Assembly (NCBI GenBank): GCA_018398765.1
Contig: JAHBMJ010000432.1
Span: 1-62,000, forward strand
DNA: 62,000 nucleotides
Direction: 5' to 3'
Source: Chromera velia
Taxonomy: Eukaryota > Sar > Chromeraceae
How positions within the stretch are numbered: position 1 is the first letter of the stretch; the number at the start of each line of letters is the position of its first letter. The notes beneath the pieces are model-generated. The model ran no database searches. It saw only the letters and a program-made list of their open reading frames with translations, and had not been told where the DNA came from. Positions 13,698-26,945 of the stretch are shown here, in pieces. Position numbers and translations under genes: made by a program.

Positions 13698-14025
13698 CGG
13701 AATTTTTAAAAAAATGGAATGATATATCCAATTTTTTGATCCATTTTCATTATTTAAGAATCTACTTTACATCTAACCTTGCATGTTATGACCTGCCGAA
13801 TGTTAAACACACAAAATGCCCAAATAGGCCGATGATCTCATAACAATGACATAGAATTAATAATGATGATAGTGCGTTTACTAGTGCGTAAAAGTAACAG
13901 TGCTAGTGACAGTGGCCCAATGCTGCAAAGTTAATAGTATATATTATTGTATGTTTAACATTTAGGTGAGGATTTTATGTTCCGAGAATCCCTGCGGATC
14001 ACTGTCAGATGTCGGCTTGCATTCG
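13698..14025. repeat. dispersed repeat flank, copy 1
   Basis: This stretch aligns by eye with 27790-28080. Both contain a CATCT..AAC block, a GACYTGCCGAAYG block, a GGCCGATG block followed by TAATGATGATGA, and further on TTATGTTYCG followed by C-rich GCGG.TCACTG. The two copies are well diverged. The same GTAGGGTA-type end precedes both, so the element at 13214 and this flank may be one larger repeat. Confidence 0.55.
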
Positions 14026-14185
14026 GATCAGCTGAGAAAAGACAAACACAAATATCGCATGAGGAATGCCTGCCTTGTTCAACTGATCTGAGCAATGATC
14101 TTGTGACAGAACAGAGCCCCAGTGAAATTATTTTTTTCTTTCCCGCTTCAAACAAGTTAAGCCAAGTCGAAACGGGCTCCAAGCT

Positions 14186-14359
14186 TCATTTTGCTAGCCG
14201 CCCTCCCACACCAATGAACCCGTTCTTTGCACGCCCCTTTCGAAAAGCATCCTCAAGAGCCTTTTCGGAAACGGCCACCATCCTGACTGCACCGTCCGAT
14301 TCAACTTTAAAGACGGGGCAGATGCTTTCCTCTTCCTCCTGAATGGAGCTGGCTGACAG
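14186..14359 (-). CDS. possible short terminal exon, unidentified
   Basis: On the minus strand a CCATTCAG acceptor leads into an open frame of about 50 codons with an acidic start and a basic C-terminus (ending GGRLAK), then a stop. Upstream sequence in the same frame is pyrimidine-rich and intron-like. I could not join it in phase to the TSP1/vWA gene upstream. It may belong to a small separate gene or be chance. No family recognised. Confidence 0.25.
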   Translation of the reverse strand: MSASSIQEEEESICPVFKVESDGAVRMVAVSEKALEDAFRKGRAKNGFIGVGGRLAK

Positions 14360-14624
14360 AGCAAGGGAAAAGGAGAAACAAAGACAGAGGAACAGAACCT
14401 CCGGCCCCCCCCTCGCCGCCTGTCTTGACACCTCAAAAGAGAATAGAACGAGGAGAAGGCTGAAGAGAGGACATAAAAGAGAAGAGACTTCCTCAGTGAC
14501 TTCTCTGCCGGTGCAGAGAAACAGTTCTTTTTGCATACCGACAGGAAGATAAGAGGGGAATTGATCCCTTCACTAATTGAACCGCCTCACCCACCCTTTC
14601 CGTGTTCTGCTTCATTTAGGTGTT

Positions 14625-17600
14625 TCAAGGAGCCGGTGTGCCGGTCATGGGTGCAGCGTTACTGCTGTGGGTGGCGGTGACGGTACCGGATGCATCGTCC
14701 TTGATGACGACGTTGGCCTTGTACCCGACGGGCTTCATCACGATGTCGTCGCAGGTCTTCTCGATCAGCTTGGCGATCGTCTCCTCCTCCACGAACTCAT
14801 CGAACGTCGAGATGGGAATGGTGGAGTCGGTGGAGCTGAGACTGTTCAGGTATCCGATGAAGGAGGTGTCGGCATTGCCGAGAGGCACCATGATCACACG
14901 GATGCCTGCACCGATGGCATCGTTGATGGCGTACTCAGTCATCTGCCTCGCCCCATGGGTGCAGCAGGGGTAGCCGTCAGAGAAGATCATGATAGTCTGC
15001 TTGGCACCCTCGGCTGCCCGGCCACCCTCAACGAGGAGGTTCATGGCATGGGCAACGGCCATGGCGGTGTTGGTCACAGAGCCCATCCAGGACTTCTGCA
15101 TCTCTCCAGGATACAGACGCTTGATCTCATCCACGTCGTTGGTCAGGACGGAGTAGGTCTCAACACCGGAGGAGAAGATGACTGTGCCGAGCTGCAGTGC
15201 GGACAGAGAGAGCACGGAGAAAGAGAGGGAGAGGACGAGGTAAAGCGAGAGACGGCGAGGAGGACACAAGAACAGGTGTCAGTGTACTGAAGTAACACAC
15301 AGAGATGAGAAGGCCGAACGACCGAAAGAAACAAGAAAAGGGGGCGCAGCTGTTGCTTTCAACTGATCACTGCCCGTTTCCCCTCGCTTCTGCAGCCGTC
15401 TCCGAAAAGATGAAGCAGCAAAGCAAGAGCTGACACTCCTAGTCTATCAGAAAAAGGCGCGGCCCGTTAAGAAGAATGAGAAACTGCTACAATTACAAGA
15501 GCACGCACGCGGAGAGGTAAGGAGGGAGCTCAGAAAGAGACGGGCAGCAAAAAAAACATCCAACGAAAATTCTTCAGGAGGAGACACACACAGGGAGACG
15601 GAGTCAGAAATGACTGTCAGAGACAGATTAATACAGACACACAGAGACTGACTGACCTGCACGTGGGCGTAGTTGACTTGATGGGCAATCGCAGAGATAC
15701 CCTGGACAACCTTAGGCCAGTTCCAGAACCCGATAGACCCGGAGGAGTCGACAACGAGGATGATATCCATCTTGGTGTTACAGATGGGAACACCAGGTGC
15801 GCAGCTCTGGGTGTTGCACTCAATGATCTCGTACCTCTGGGGGTTGCGCTTGCCGGGGCAGACGCCACCACCGACAGCCTCCTTCTTGACGTGCTTCTCT
15901 CTGTACTGCTTTCCACCGCCACAGTAGGCAGTACACTCGGAGTACTCAGTCCAGTCGGTCAGCTCGCAGTCCTCGTCGCAGATGCCTGCGTTGCAGTCAG
16001 CAGACTCTTGGAGAGCGGGGCACGCCTCACCTCCATGCATCGGGTGGACCTCAATGTCTCTCACTCTGTAGTGAGTTCCAATGCCGCACTCGGCGGAGCA
16101 GTGGCTCCACTCACCCCACACACCGACCTGCATAAGGTCAAAACAGGAAAGCGAAAAGACCGCTGATAGAGCAAGGCTGCCGACCAGTTGGAAAAATTGT
16201 CGCACTGGGTTTGTTGTGAGCTTGAGGACCTGAAACGGACTGTGAGAAGTGGAAAAAGAGGCGACTGTCCGACCAAGCAGTGGACTTTGTTTCCTTTCTG
16301 TACCAACTCAATCTCCCCATTGTCTTGTTCTGCTTCTTTCTTTTGCTCCATTCTGTCCTTTTATCTCCCTCTCCTGCTCTATCTGAGAGGGCGGATCGGT
16401 CTCTGCGAGGGCCCTAGAGGCTCACTCCCGCCGTGACTCTCTGTCTGTACCACTCCCTCTCCCTCTCACACGCACACGCACACACATACACACACACACA
16501 TGAATGCACACATGCGAAGACACACACTGAAAGATTGTCACATTTTGTCTCTGTCACACACACACAACTCCACGCACACACCGACTCTTTGCTCTGTTTC
16601 TTTCTCTTCCCCTTTCTCTGACCGACCGACCGACCGACCGACCGACCTTGCACTTGACGGGGCAGGCGAACATGCTGCACTGAGTTGTGAGCTCGAGGGA
16701 AGGACACTTGGTGCCGTACTTGGGTGAGGGCTTGATGAGCACCTCGCGTGTCCAGGTCTTGACTCCCCCTTCGCACGTGGCACTGCAGGCAGAGGCCTCA
16801 AAGGGAGAAACCTCGCAGTCCCAGATCTCGTTGGGGACGGAGTCCATGCGCATGAGCTCGGTCTTGACCCTGATCGCTCCGCACATGGCGGACTTCTGCT
16901 CCTTGATGGTGGTCTCGCAGTAGGTTCTCTGCTCCTCGTAGTGATCAAGCACCTCCTTGTAGTTGGTCTCGATAGAGCGGATGGTCTCCTTGAGCTCGGT
17001 GATGCGGGAGGCGAGGGCAGCGCCGTGCTTGGAGCAGTTCTCGATGTGGGTGTCCCACCCGGCGATGTCAATCTCCATGCGCTTCTTGGTCTCGTCGCAC
17101 ACACGAGCGTTGTCGGCGCGGTACTTCTCTTCCTCTGTGAGCTCGGCGTCGATGTCGCCACCGAGGTCGGAGAGGGTCTCGAAGAACTGAGGGCAGAGGG
17201 GGGAGCCTGCAAAGGAACAGGTTGCCTCTGCATCAACGTCCTCACCCGCGAGCTGCCTGTTCCTGATCTCCTTTGCGAGATCGCGGGCCTCCTTGTTCTG
17301 GGAGGACGGGGTGCCGCCGAGGTTGACGGCGTTGTAGGAGGGGAGGGGGGTGGTGGCGGCGGGCATAGGGGTGGTGGCGGCGGTCTCGACAGTCTGCTGA
17401 AGGAGGGCCTCGAGGTGGTTTTGCAGTTCCCTGAACTTCTTGTTGCTCATCTGGACCATCATCTTGGCGGTCTGCGTATCCTCGAAGGAGAGGAACGAGA
17501 CGCCGTCGGGGAAGGAGCAGCGGAGGAGAGACATGCCCTTGGAGGAGTCGATGAGGCTCTGCTGCTTCTTGGTGAGGCGGTACCGAGGCAAGCGGGCGTC

Positions 17601-20015
17601 CCCTCCATGTGCAGCGTTTCTGTTCATCTCCTTGTACTGATCTAGGAGAGCACGGGCTTTGGCCTTCAGCTCGTCCTTGGTCTTTGCATGTCCGACCTGC
17701 AACAGTAGAGAGAGAAAGGGGGACTGTGAGTCAGAATTCGAGAAGAAGGCAACATCAGGAAGAACATTCAAAGACATGTGTCATTCGATGGGGGTATTTG
17801 ATGTACGTCGATTTCAAGGGAAGCCAGCCGACAGACAGACAGGAATGGACTTGAGAGGTTGACATCCATCTTGTCGTATCTTTTTTGTTTCTGTTCCAGA
17901 GCGCTTAAAGGCAGCAGACAGACAAGAACAGAAGCATCACGAAATTGAGGGAGGACGGACCATATCGTCTTTTATTTTCCTCTGCCTCTTTCTTCATTCA
18001 CTTCTGTTGTTTCTTTTCTACAGGATGATACGAAGAAAAGGAGGGAAGACAAAGAGGCAGACAACAAAGCAGAATGAGTAGAGGAAATCAAGACTTTCCG
18101 AAGAAAAGTACGAGAAGAAAGAATGAGTGCAGGAAGTGCCCGTCTCTGTCCATGGCCAACCAAACATACAGGACCCACCTGCAGGAGAGACGTGGGCTGT
18201 GTAACCTTGTTCCTCTGAGCTGCACCGGGCCCCTTGCCAACCGTGACGGTGGAGGGTTTGAAGGGGTCGGCAGGCTTGCACTTGTTGCCATCGATCACCC
18301 CCTTGACGACCTTCAAGTCAGAGGAGATGAGGGCAATGAGCTGCTTCGACTGCTCCTCTGCAAGAGCGCATTGGTTGTTGAACTCATCCAGCTCCTCCCT
18401 CAGCCTGTCCACGATGGCCTGCGAGCTCTCCTGCTCGGCCGACCACAGGTTCTTCTCGGCGATCGCGTCCTCCAACATCGCCCCTGCGTGCCCCTTGTCA
18501 GTCGCCATAGCGTCCAGAGTCACCTGGAGGTCGGCAAGGTCGTCTGTGCAAGAGGTGTAGGTGGTGTCTGCAGGAAGCAAAGAGGGAGGGAGTGGGGCAG
18601 GTATGTGAGTGGAAAGGGCAGCGAGTTTGCCAGAGAGCGAAGAGGTTGCACTCAGGAACGGCAGAGGGGGAGAAAAACGGCTAGGCACAGTCGATAGTTT
18701 GGTACCAGAATCTTTAAAACTTTGCTTTGAAGGTAGTGTATCCTCAGAGTGTTATGGCATGTGAGAGGCGTGGAGGCAGGAGCGGGGAAAGGAATGTCAA
18801 AACCGGCCGTTGGAAACACTGAGCTGCTGCGGGTCTCTGCTGAAGAGCAAATGGAGAGAACCAGGCACCACGTGTGGGGTGGCCGGCCTGAACTGGACTG
18901 GGCGGAGGGAGGTGGGGCGACAAGAGAGAGAGCACTGCACTAGCAGGAGCACTAGACGGTTGGAAGCAAGGACGTGAGGAAGGAAGGATCGAGGAGAGGA
19001 GACCCTGTGAACGAATAGGGTTGGAAGGGTCGGAAGCGCCGATCAGGTGGTTGAAGATAGAGGACGGAAAGGGAAGCGAGAGATGAAAGTGGAGAGAGCA
19101 AGACCATAGAGCAGGAAAGCTTCGGAGAAGCAGTGCAAGATCGCTGCGATAGAGAGACTCCATACTGCGTGCACGGGGGAACTGGAGAACATGCGGGGGG
19201 GGCCTTGGGGGCGGGGGCACAGCGGCAAAGAGTCCTAGGTGGCAGCCCGATCACAAGAGTCGGTGGGAAGGGACAGAAAGTCGGCACATGGGGGAAGGAA
19301 GGGGAAGAGAGCGCAGGGAAAGAAGTTCAGAGACGGCGGCCGCAAGGATACACGTCTGTTGCACGAGAGAGTTCCGGTATGGGAATATTGACACGCAACA
19401 AGCATCGAAAATCAAGGAAACGTGTTCCTGCCGATAAGCTTCTATGCAGGAGGGGCCGTCTCGGGGCACAAGAGAACCCCTCCTTCGGTGGTCAACAAAA
19501 ACAACAGCAGAGACGGAAATGAAAAAAAACATAAAAACAAAAAAAAAGCAGGAGAAGAAGCTTGAGCACCTCAAGAAAACGACTGACCGAGCTCCTCCTG
19601 TGCCTTCTCAAACACTTCGTTGATTTTCTGGACCACAGCAGCGGGGTTGTAGTCAGGTCCGAAGGAATCCTCCCCGGCCTCTCCTTGAAGGAAGGCCTTG
19701 ATGTCGTCGGGAATGTTGGCGGTTCCAACGGCTTGCATTGCATCCTCCACACTGAGGTTCTTGGCAATTTCCTTCAAGCTTGCCATGTTGTCTTGGACCA
19801 CATTCCATTCTGAAAGCACGGGAGAGAAGCAGGCGGAGAAGGAAGACGCAATGACAAAACCTGCTAGTTGAAAGGGGGGCGTGGATACACTCGATGAAAA
19901 AATATATATGGGGCTGACTTGTGGCTTTCTTTTCTCCAGCGTTGTGCTTGTTGATAACACTCAGAGCTGCCTCGCCAGCCACGAGGAAGCCGGCTGTGAC
20001 AATAGTGGACTTCAT
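14625..20015 (-). CDS. secreted TSP1 / von Willebrand A domain protein (apicomplexan-type adhesin)
   Basis: Six exons, read from the right: 20015-19919, 19809-19588, 18567-18179, 17696-16647, 16127-15657, 15191-14625. Phases carry throughout to give 931 residues. It starts with a signal-peptide-like MKSTIVTAGFLVAGEAAL. Residues 107-236 and 340-500 are predicted helical with spaced cysteines, probably coiled coils. Three TSP1 modules follow: CSATCEGG (about 526-585), WGEWSHCSAEC (588-645) and WTEYSECTAYCGGG (646-700). A vWA domain (about 705-905) is split by an intron. Its MIDAS is complete by eye: DSSGS, the TNT loop Thr and the FSDG Asp. No transmembrane segment or cytoplasmic tail is visible, so unlike TRAP/MIC2 proteins it looks secreted. 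The order TSP1 then vWA is the reverse of TRAP. A role in matrix or surface adhesion is inferred from the family. Confidence 0.9.
16621..16646 (-). repeat. splice donor embedded in a (GTCG)n run
   Basis: On the minus strand, exon 17696-16647 ends CAAG and the intron opens with about seven GTCG/GGTC units. Each unit offers a GTCGGT donor four bases further on. The phase-correct choice is the first. Confidence 0.8.
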
Positions 20016-21375
20016 CCTTCGGAGTCTGGAGAAGAAGGACAGGGAAAATACTTAACTTACTCACGTCTCACAAGAGACGGAAAGAGTTCGGGAGAAGGAA
20101 AGAGTTGGGTCAAGAAACAAACCGCCAAAGAACTAGACAGTCGAATCTGAGCAAACTCTGATTCTTTCCCCACTGATCACAGATAAACCCGGGCTTCGAA
20201 TCCTTTAAGTCCATATGGCTTGGGCTGATCAAACCGTGATTCAGACGATTCAGTGACGAGAGCATGACGAGAGGACTGCCAGAATTTAAATGGCATATAT
20301 CATTGGCCCCGGAAAGCGTAGCGTGGGGCACTATTGGGGCACTTGTACCGGCCGTTCGCCGCGCCCGGCGCGCCGCATGCAGCCGAGCTCAGCCGAGCTC
20401 AGCCGAGCTGACTCAATTAACCAATTTTGAAACGAGGGTTCGTGGATGCATAGCACATCCCAGCATACCGGCCGTTAGTTCGAACGGTATTGGGTATCGT
20501 GCCTAGGCCAGTTTATTCTTAATCTACCCTAATCTATCCACCCTTAGTTTCTGACTCTGCCTGCCTCTCTATTACATTTTTTTTCCTAGTTTCTCTTTTA
20601 CATCAACTTCAATCGCCCCTGCCGGCCCGAAATTGACCCGGAATCACTTAACTCACTCTCAAGCAACGACTTTTCAACAAACGACTCTTCCTGTCCGATT
20701 TTTTTTTTTCTCTCCAATCCTTTACTTCTTTACGCTTCTCCGTCGTTCTCCGTCCATTCAATCAGCTCGGTCTTCACTTCACCCTATCCTTCACTCGCCG
20801 TTAGCGCCCCCTGCCCCCTGCATGAAGACAGAAAACGCTGCTACGTCGTAAGCCAGCAATGGCTCCACTTGGAAAGGACCCTTTCTCCCTCTCTGTAAGT
20901 GAATGGAAGAAAACACGTTTGCTGCTACAAATCTCTGCAAGGTGTACGACAGAATTTTGAAGTACTGTTGCATCAGTTTGCCCTGGACCGCTGCAAAGTC
21001 TTCACCCCCCCTCACTCTATTTGCTGCATGATTTGTACCCCCAAGAAGGTTTTCTATGGTTGATCTGGAGCGGCCGCCAAAGCCTGGGCGCCGAAGGCGT
21101 CTGGCTGCCAAAGCCTGACCGTGCCGAAAGCGTGGCCATGCTAAAGCCCAACCATGCCGAAGGCGCGGCCATACCAAAGCCTGACCAAAGTCCACAGCTC
21201 TATGCATCCATGAACCTTCAAGAAGAGCTCTATCAGCTGTTTGCATGCATGCATGCATTTTGGTGTAAAAGCTGTCTGAAAAACGTCTCGGTCTTCTGGC
21301 CTGTTACTGTATGTCGGTCTGCTATGGTCAGCACCTACTCTTAGGCTGGCGAATTCGGTCTAACCGTGTCTGAAA

Positions 21376-21890
21376 ATGAATGAATGAATGAATAAATGAA
21401 TGAATGGCATTGAATGAATGAATGAATGAATGAATAGATAAATGAATGAATGAATGAATGAATGAATGAATGAATGCATAGGTGAGTAAGCGCGGGTGTC
21501 ATACTGAGTGCGTAAGTGTAGGAGTGAGTGAAGAAGTGAGTGGGTGGGTGAACGAATCAGTGAGTGAATGAATGATTAGGTGGGTAGGTGGGTGAGTGAG
21601 TGAATGGATGGATGATTGAGTGAAGGTGGGTAAAAGAGCTAGTGAGTGTGGGTGGGTGAGTCAGTGAGTAAATGAGGGCGTTGGTGAATAAGGCAGTGGG
21701 TGAATGAATAATGAATGAGTGAATGAATGAATGAATGCATACATGAATGAATGAATGAGTCAGTGAGTGAGCGTGGATGAGTGCATGAGTGTGGAAGTGA
21801 GTGAAGAAGTGAGTGGGTGCTTGAATGAATCAGTGAGTGAGTGAGTGAGTGAGTGAGTGAGTGAATGGCTGAGTGAATGAGAGAGACTCT
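21376..21890. repeat. (TGAA)n followed by degenerate (GTGA)n
   Basis: TGAATGAA repeats run almost uninterrupted to about 21480. They then grade into GTGAGTGAGTG-rich sequence with many substitutions to about 21890. Confidence 0.9.
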
Positions 21891-22612
21891 CAGTGGGTAA
21901 GGTCGGCAGTGTACAGAAGGAAGTGAAGAAGGCTTTCGCCTTCGATGTTTTTACTGGTCGTCACGGTAACTGGGCTCCGAGAAGTAATGAACAGTTGGAG
22001 ACTGGCTTTCACACTTCTAATCTGATGCATCGCCTATAAGCGAGAACAGAGCCAGCTCGCCATTAGTTGATCCTGACGTGTTTTTTGAAAACGCAGTGAA
22101 TCAAAAAAAAGTTAAAGAGAAACAGAAAAGGAGAAAGAATGGGGGACAGCCTAGAGCAGAGCAGGTGCCTTCTCTTGACGTAGGAAGAGAGGAGAACGAA
22201 ACGTCAGACTAGTATGTCAGACATGGAATCGTTTGATTCTGCTGTATATACGCCGCCTGCATTTGACCACGCAGCCCGTCCCGCGAACAGAAATATAAGG
22301 AGAAGTAAAATTAAAAGCTTTAAACTACTTTAAACTCCTTTAAACTATATAATTGCATCATGAAAAGCAATTTGAAATTTAGTTCAGATAAAACATTTTA
22401 TTTCTAATTTCATTTTACATGTTAATTCAATTTTTTTTATAGTAGATGGTTTAACTAGTAGTTTAAATTAAATTTGAAAGAGCCGAACGGATTTCGGTGG
22501 TTTAAAGACATTTTAGAACGGATTTCAGTGTCTTGAAGAGCTTTATCTAGAAAAGTAGTGAAGCGTTAAGGGGGTAGTTATAATATTTTTAAGCTACTAT
22601 GGGCTGGAGCTG

Positions 22613-22708
22613 TATTGCATACTAGAAAGAATTAGTTTTCTATCGTCGGAGCCCTGACAATATTGCATACTAGAAAGAATGAGCTTTCTATCGCCAAAGC
22701 CCTGGCAC
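22613..22708. repeat. 48-bp direct tandem repeat, two copies
   Basis: Copies at 22613-22660 and 22661-22708 start TATTGCATACTAGAAAGAAT and differ at a handful of positions in their second half. No function is suggested. Confidence 0.85.
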
Positions 22709-22758
22709 TAAAGGTACCAGCCTGCCAAAGCCCGAAGTTTAATTGACAGACCATAGAG

Positions 22759-23136
22759 TCACAGGAAGGCTTCTTGGGGGTAATGATTTGCTACAGTTAT
22801 CAAAAACTCCACTGTCCTCTTCCCCGGCCTTCTATACGTTTCAAACACCAGCGAGACAAATTCGAGGCCTAGCTCTTTACAGATGGCTTTGTACTTCCTG
22901 TCCTTTACCGTTTCTATGTCTCTGGCTGCTGCTTTTGCATAATTGGACATTCAGCGTAGGCGGGCTGTATCCACAGATATGGGATGAGTGACGGACACGT
23001 CTCCGAGATAGCTGTCCCCTGATGGCATTCCTGATAGGAAGTCTGGTCTCTTCTGGCTTTCCTCGACCAATCTGTTCGGGGTGGAAAGGCCGAGCTGTGC
23101 AAACGTACGTTCTCTCGACATGTAGGTATGATGCAC
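22759..23136 (-). pseudogene. C-terminal remnant of a non-LTR retrotransposon polyprotein
   Basis: Minus-strand frame containing a GDVSVTHP block, then KYKAICKELGLEF and SLVFET. This spacing (DVSVT-P, then K-Y-x-x-C..GLxFxPLVxET) is what I know from the extreme C-terminus of algal and protist LINE polyproteins. One in-frame TGA at about 22951-22953 breaks it between the two blocks. The reverse transcriptase core is absent, so this is a truncated 3' fragment with the coding end near 22759. Confidence 0.5.
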
Positions 23137-23421
23137 CTAACTGCATGACTCATGCACTCAGCCGAGCTCAACCGACCTCGATCATGCAGCCAACTGACTC
23201 ACTGATCATCATGCCATCATGCATGGCTCAGCCGAGCTGACTCAACACCCGCTTTGTTGCGTGCGTCAGATCAGACATCATATGAGGATCGAATGCATGA
23301 GGATCGATCATGCAGGGAGGCAAACGGGACGCATGCAATGGGAGGATATGGGAGGCAAAAGGCCTCTTACATATATATGCTCTCTACAATATTAATATAT
23401 AATCTCACTACTACAAAGCAG

Positions 23422-24020
23422 CTAGGAAGCTAGTCGGTCGGTCAAATGCTCAAATATGAAGTCTTCGCCTATCTTCGTCTTGGATAACAAAGCCCACGTG
23501 AGTAATTTCAGTGAACGGGCGGAAGAAATTTTCGATCTCCTCACACGACAGAGAAACGTCCGTACCCGACAAGCTGTACGTATCCCCTCACCCATCCTCT
23601 TGTACTGCTCCACACACACTTTGGAGCTTGAAGTCCCGAAGCTCGACGGTGACCCCCACTTTTCGCAGCTCTGCGTGGTACTTGGCACGCTCATCGTCAT
23701 TCAGTGACAGTCTACACGGTTGGCTTTTTGCCTTCGAGTGCAAGCAACTGAAATGAATCTCCGTCGATGACATATACAATGAAAACAGGAACGGAACCGT
23801 CTTTTTCGTCTGTTTGAGTGAACCCACATTCCATCAGCAGCTGAGGAAGGAACGGATCAACGATCCAGTCTGCAGTGATCCCGCATGGCTCCTGGCGACG
23901 GTCTACCCACTTTCGCTGATGATACAGGCAGGGGATCGTCAGAAGTACACTACAGATTTGCGACCAGGGGACGAATCGTGTTGTTTTGCCTCTGGGGGGC
24001 GTCCTTTGTGTTTCGGCCAC
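23422..24020 (-). other. coding-like minus-strand stretch, unidentified
   Basis: After a CACTGCAG acceptor-like site near 23867, the minus strand reads a protein-like segment with [15 protein letters not shown] and [17 protein letters not shown]. It then needs a frame change to continue with DDERAKYHAELRKVGV. The composition looks coding, but frame breaks and stops make it a likely pseudogene or an old insertion upstream of the RAD50 fragments. I do not recognise the family. Confidence 0.3.
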
Positions 24021-24023
24021 CAG
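23985..24023. repeat. 39-bp repeat, copy 1 (ends in CCACCAG)
   Basis: Repeated with one mismatch at 24942-24980. Copy 1 ends exactly at the start of the RAD50 Walker B exon. Copy 2 begins exactly where the first copy of the RAD50 terminal exon is broken off. Confidence 0.85.
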
Positions 24024-24941
<918 letters not shown>

Positions 24942-24942
<1 letters not shown>

Positions 24943-24980
24943 TTGCCTCTGGGGGGCGTTCTTTGTGTTTCGGCCACCAG
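24942..24980. repeat. 39-bp repeat, copy 2, at the RAD50 break
   Basis: Identical to 23985-24023 except one C/T difference. It replaces the expected continuation of the RAD50 terminal exon after KDDRG. Confidence 0.85.
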
Positions 24981-26940
24981 GTTCGCAGCAACGCCCCATG
25001 AATACATAGTCTTTAGCTTCCTCCTGTTCTATTTGCCTTCTTCTCTGTTGGGTCTCCTCAAGAAGGAATGTATGTCTTTCTCCTATGGATGATGCAGTGT
25101 GTACCCCAGTCCTGTTTCGATTCAGTGTTCTCATGTCGTGCACGAGTGTCTTGCACTCTCTCCATCGAAGGTGAAGGAATGCGGTAAGCCGTGTTCTACC
25201 CTTTCTTTCTGGTTCGTACATATTGATGTTTTATTCAGGGCCTCTGTCTTGCCTTCTTGCTGCTTATTGCACGTCTTCATCTCGATCGTTGTTGCTTCTC
25301 AGCCTTCAGACCTTGTGGCTCTCCCCGTAGCAAGACCCTTTTCGTCGAAGCTCGGTGCTCGATCGCCATCGCTGGCTGGCTTGTTCCTCATCGAGATCAC
25401 AACTCCAGGCTCCACTCTTGCCGGGCAAGTTGGGGGGGGGGGGCATCATATTATATTAGTAGACGTTATATTATATCAGTGAGGCAATGGCGATCATCCC
25501 AGTGTGCGTGTCGGCGGCGTGAGGATGCTGATTATCGACTGACACTCGCAGCCTGCGTTGCAGTGTGCTTGTCTGTCGAGTACTGCACTGATCACCCCGG
25601 CGTGCTTCAGTGATCTTGCGGAGACACTGTGAGCTCTCTGGAGCGTTCCTACTGAGGTGTGAGCTTGTGAATCGAAGGGGAGTGCTTGTGAGAAGAGCGG
25701 AAGAGACCCACTATCTCTCTCCGTCGCCCCTCTGTTGGTTTTTATCATAGCGAGGTAATCGCCTAAGCAGAGGGTTCGGGGGGTTGAACTTCTTTTTTCT
25801 CTCAATTTTTCTTTCAACCTTTTGATTTGTATTTAATCCTCTTGCAGTCCCCCTTTTGTTCGCGTGTCTGCTCTCAGACGGACTTACTCCCCGACACATA
25901 TTCTTCATTCCAAATTCTCCCGTCAACAGAGGGCTGCTGCCCCAGTTGGTTGTCAGTCGGTGGGGGCTGACGTCCAAGGGAGAGGATTCCGCACCCTCTC
26001 CCTCGGGAGGCCTTTGTGTGTGTTTGTCTGTATGCTCCCCTCTGCCTGTTTTCCTGTCTCTGCAGAAGACGGTATGCAGAAGATCCACTTCGGTGGGGTG
26101 CTTCGCTCCCACACACAGGTGTCGGTCGATGTTCCAAGAGAGGCTGAAGGGGCGAGGAGGTAACTTACAGAAGATTGAACCGCAGTCATCACGATAACTG
26201 AGAAGCAAAACGACCAGACGGAAACACAGACACAGGTACAAATACAGCTCGATAGTCAGACAGACACAGTGATTAAAAGAGGGGGAGCGTTTTGAGAGGA
26301 ATTTCGGTATCTATCGGTCCTGAGCCGAGAGAGGCGGAGAGAATGGAGGCAACGAATGTATGAATCTACAAAAAAAGAATGGGAAAGAGAGAGAGGGGGA
26401 GGGACGGACAGACGGACGGATGGATGGATGGATGGAGGGCGAGAAAAAGAAAGAAAGAAAGAAAGAAAGAAAAGCAAGGAAGGGAGAGCGTAAAATAGGC
26501 GTGAATGAAAGAAGGAATCGAAAAGAAAGCATCAAAAAAAGAACGAGTGCATGCGGGCAGGCAGGCACGGAGAAGAAAACAAGACGGGCGTATGGACAGA
26601 CAGGCAGAGAAGTAGATAGGCAGGCGGACGGGCGAACAGTCTCTCTCTTGGTTTGTGCAATGCCTCTACAGAGTACAATGTCTTCCTGCCCTTCCTTTCT
26701 TGTCTCTTTCCTTCATTCCTTCCTCCCTCCTTCCCTTCCTTCTTTCCTCTTTTCCTTCCTTCTTTAATTCCTTCCCTCCTTCTCCCCTTCCATCTTTCCA
26801 GCTGCTGGTCGATTCTCCAAGCGTTCCGTCTCCCCCGGGCGCGGCAGGTGTATCGGAATCTTCTCCTTTACCCACCCTCTTCCTCCTCAATTAAGTCTTC
26901 ACGCTCTCCTGGCTTCTTTTCCCGTATGCACTTGCGGGCC
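24981..26940. other. no gene resolved; repeats and short open frames
   Basis: Between the two RAD50 fragment groups. It contains a G-run at 25429-25442 beside an AT repeat, (GGAT)n/(GAAA)n at about 26400-26480, and (CCTT)n at about 26690-26790. An open minus-strand frame at 25711-26241 has no recognisable domain and no supporting splice structure. Confidence 0.5.
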
Positions 26941-26945
26941 CGCAG

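Larger units (their letters stand above)
20016..22740. other. intergenic, repeat-rich, no gene seen
   Basis: Upstream flank of the TSP1/vWA gene. It holds three tandem GAGCTCAGCC units at about 20384-20412, a motif met again near 23158-23245. There is a degenerate tandem of about 24 bases (GCCGAAGGCG..CCAAAGCCTGACC) at 21060-21195. A (GAAT)n run spans 21376-21480 and imperfect (GTGA)n spans 21480-21890. Weak AT-rich inverted motifs lie at 22300-22480. No convincing coding frame. Confidence 0.7.

Noticed and set aside
25711-26241. Minus-strand open frame of 176 codons
   Set aside because: No domain, contains microsatellite-like ends, and no splice support.
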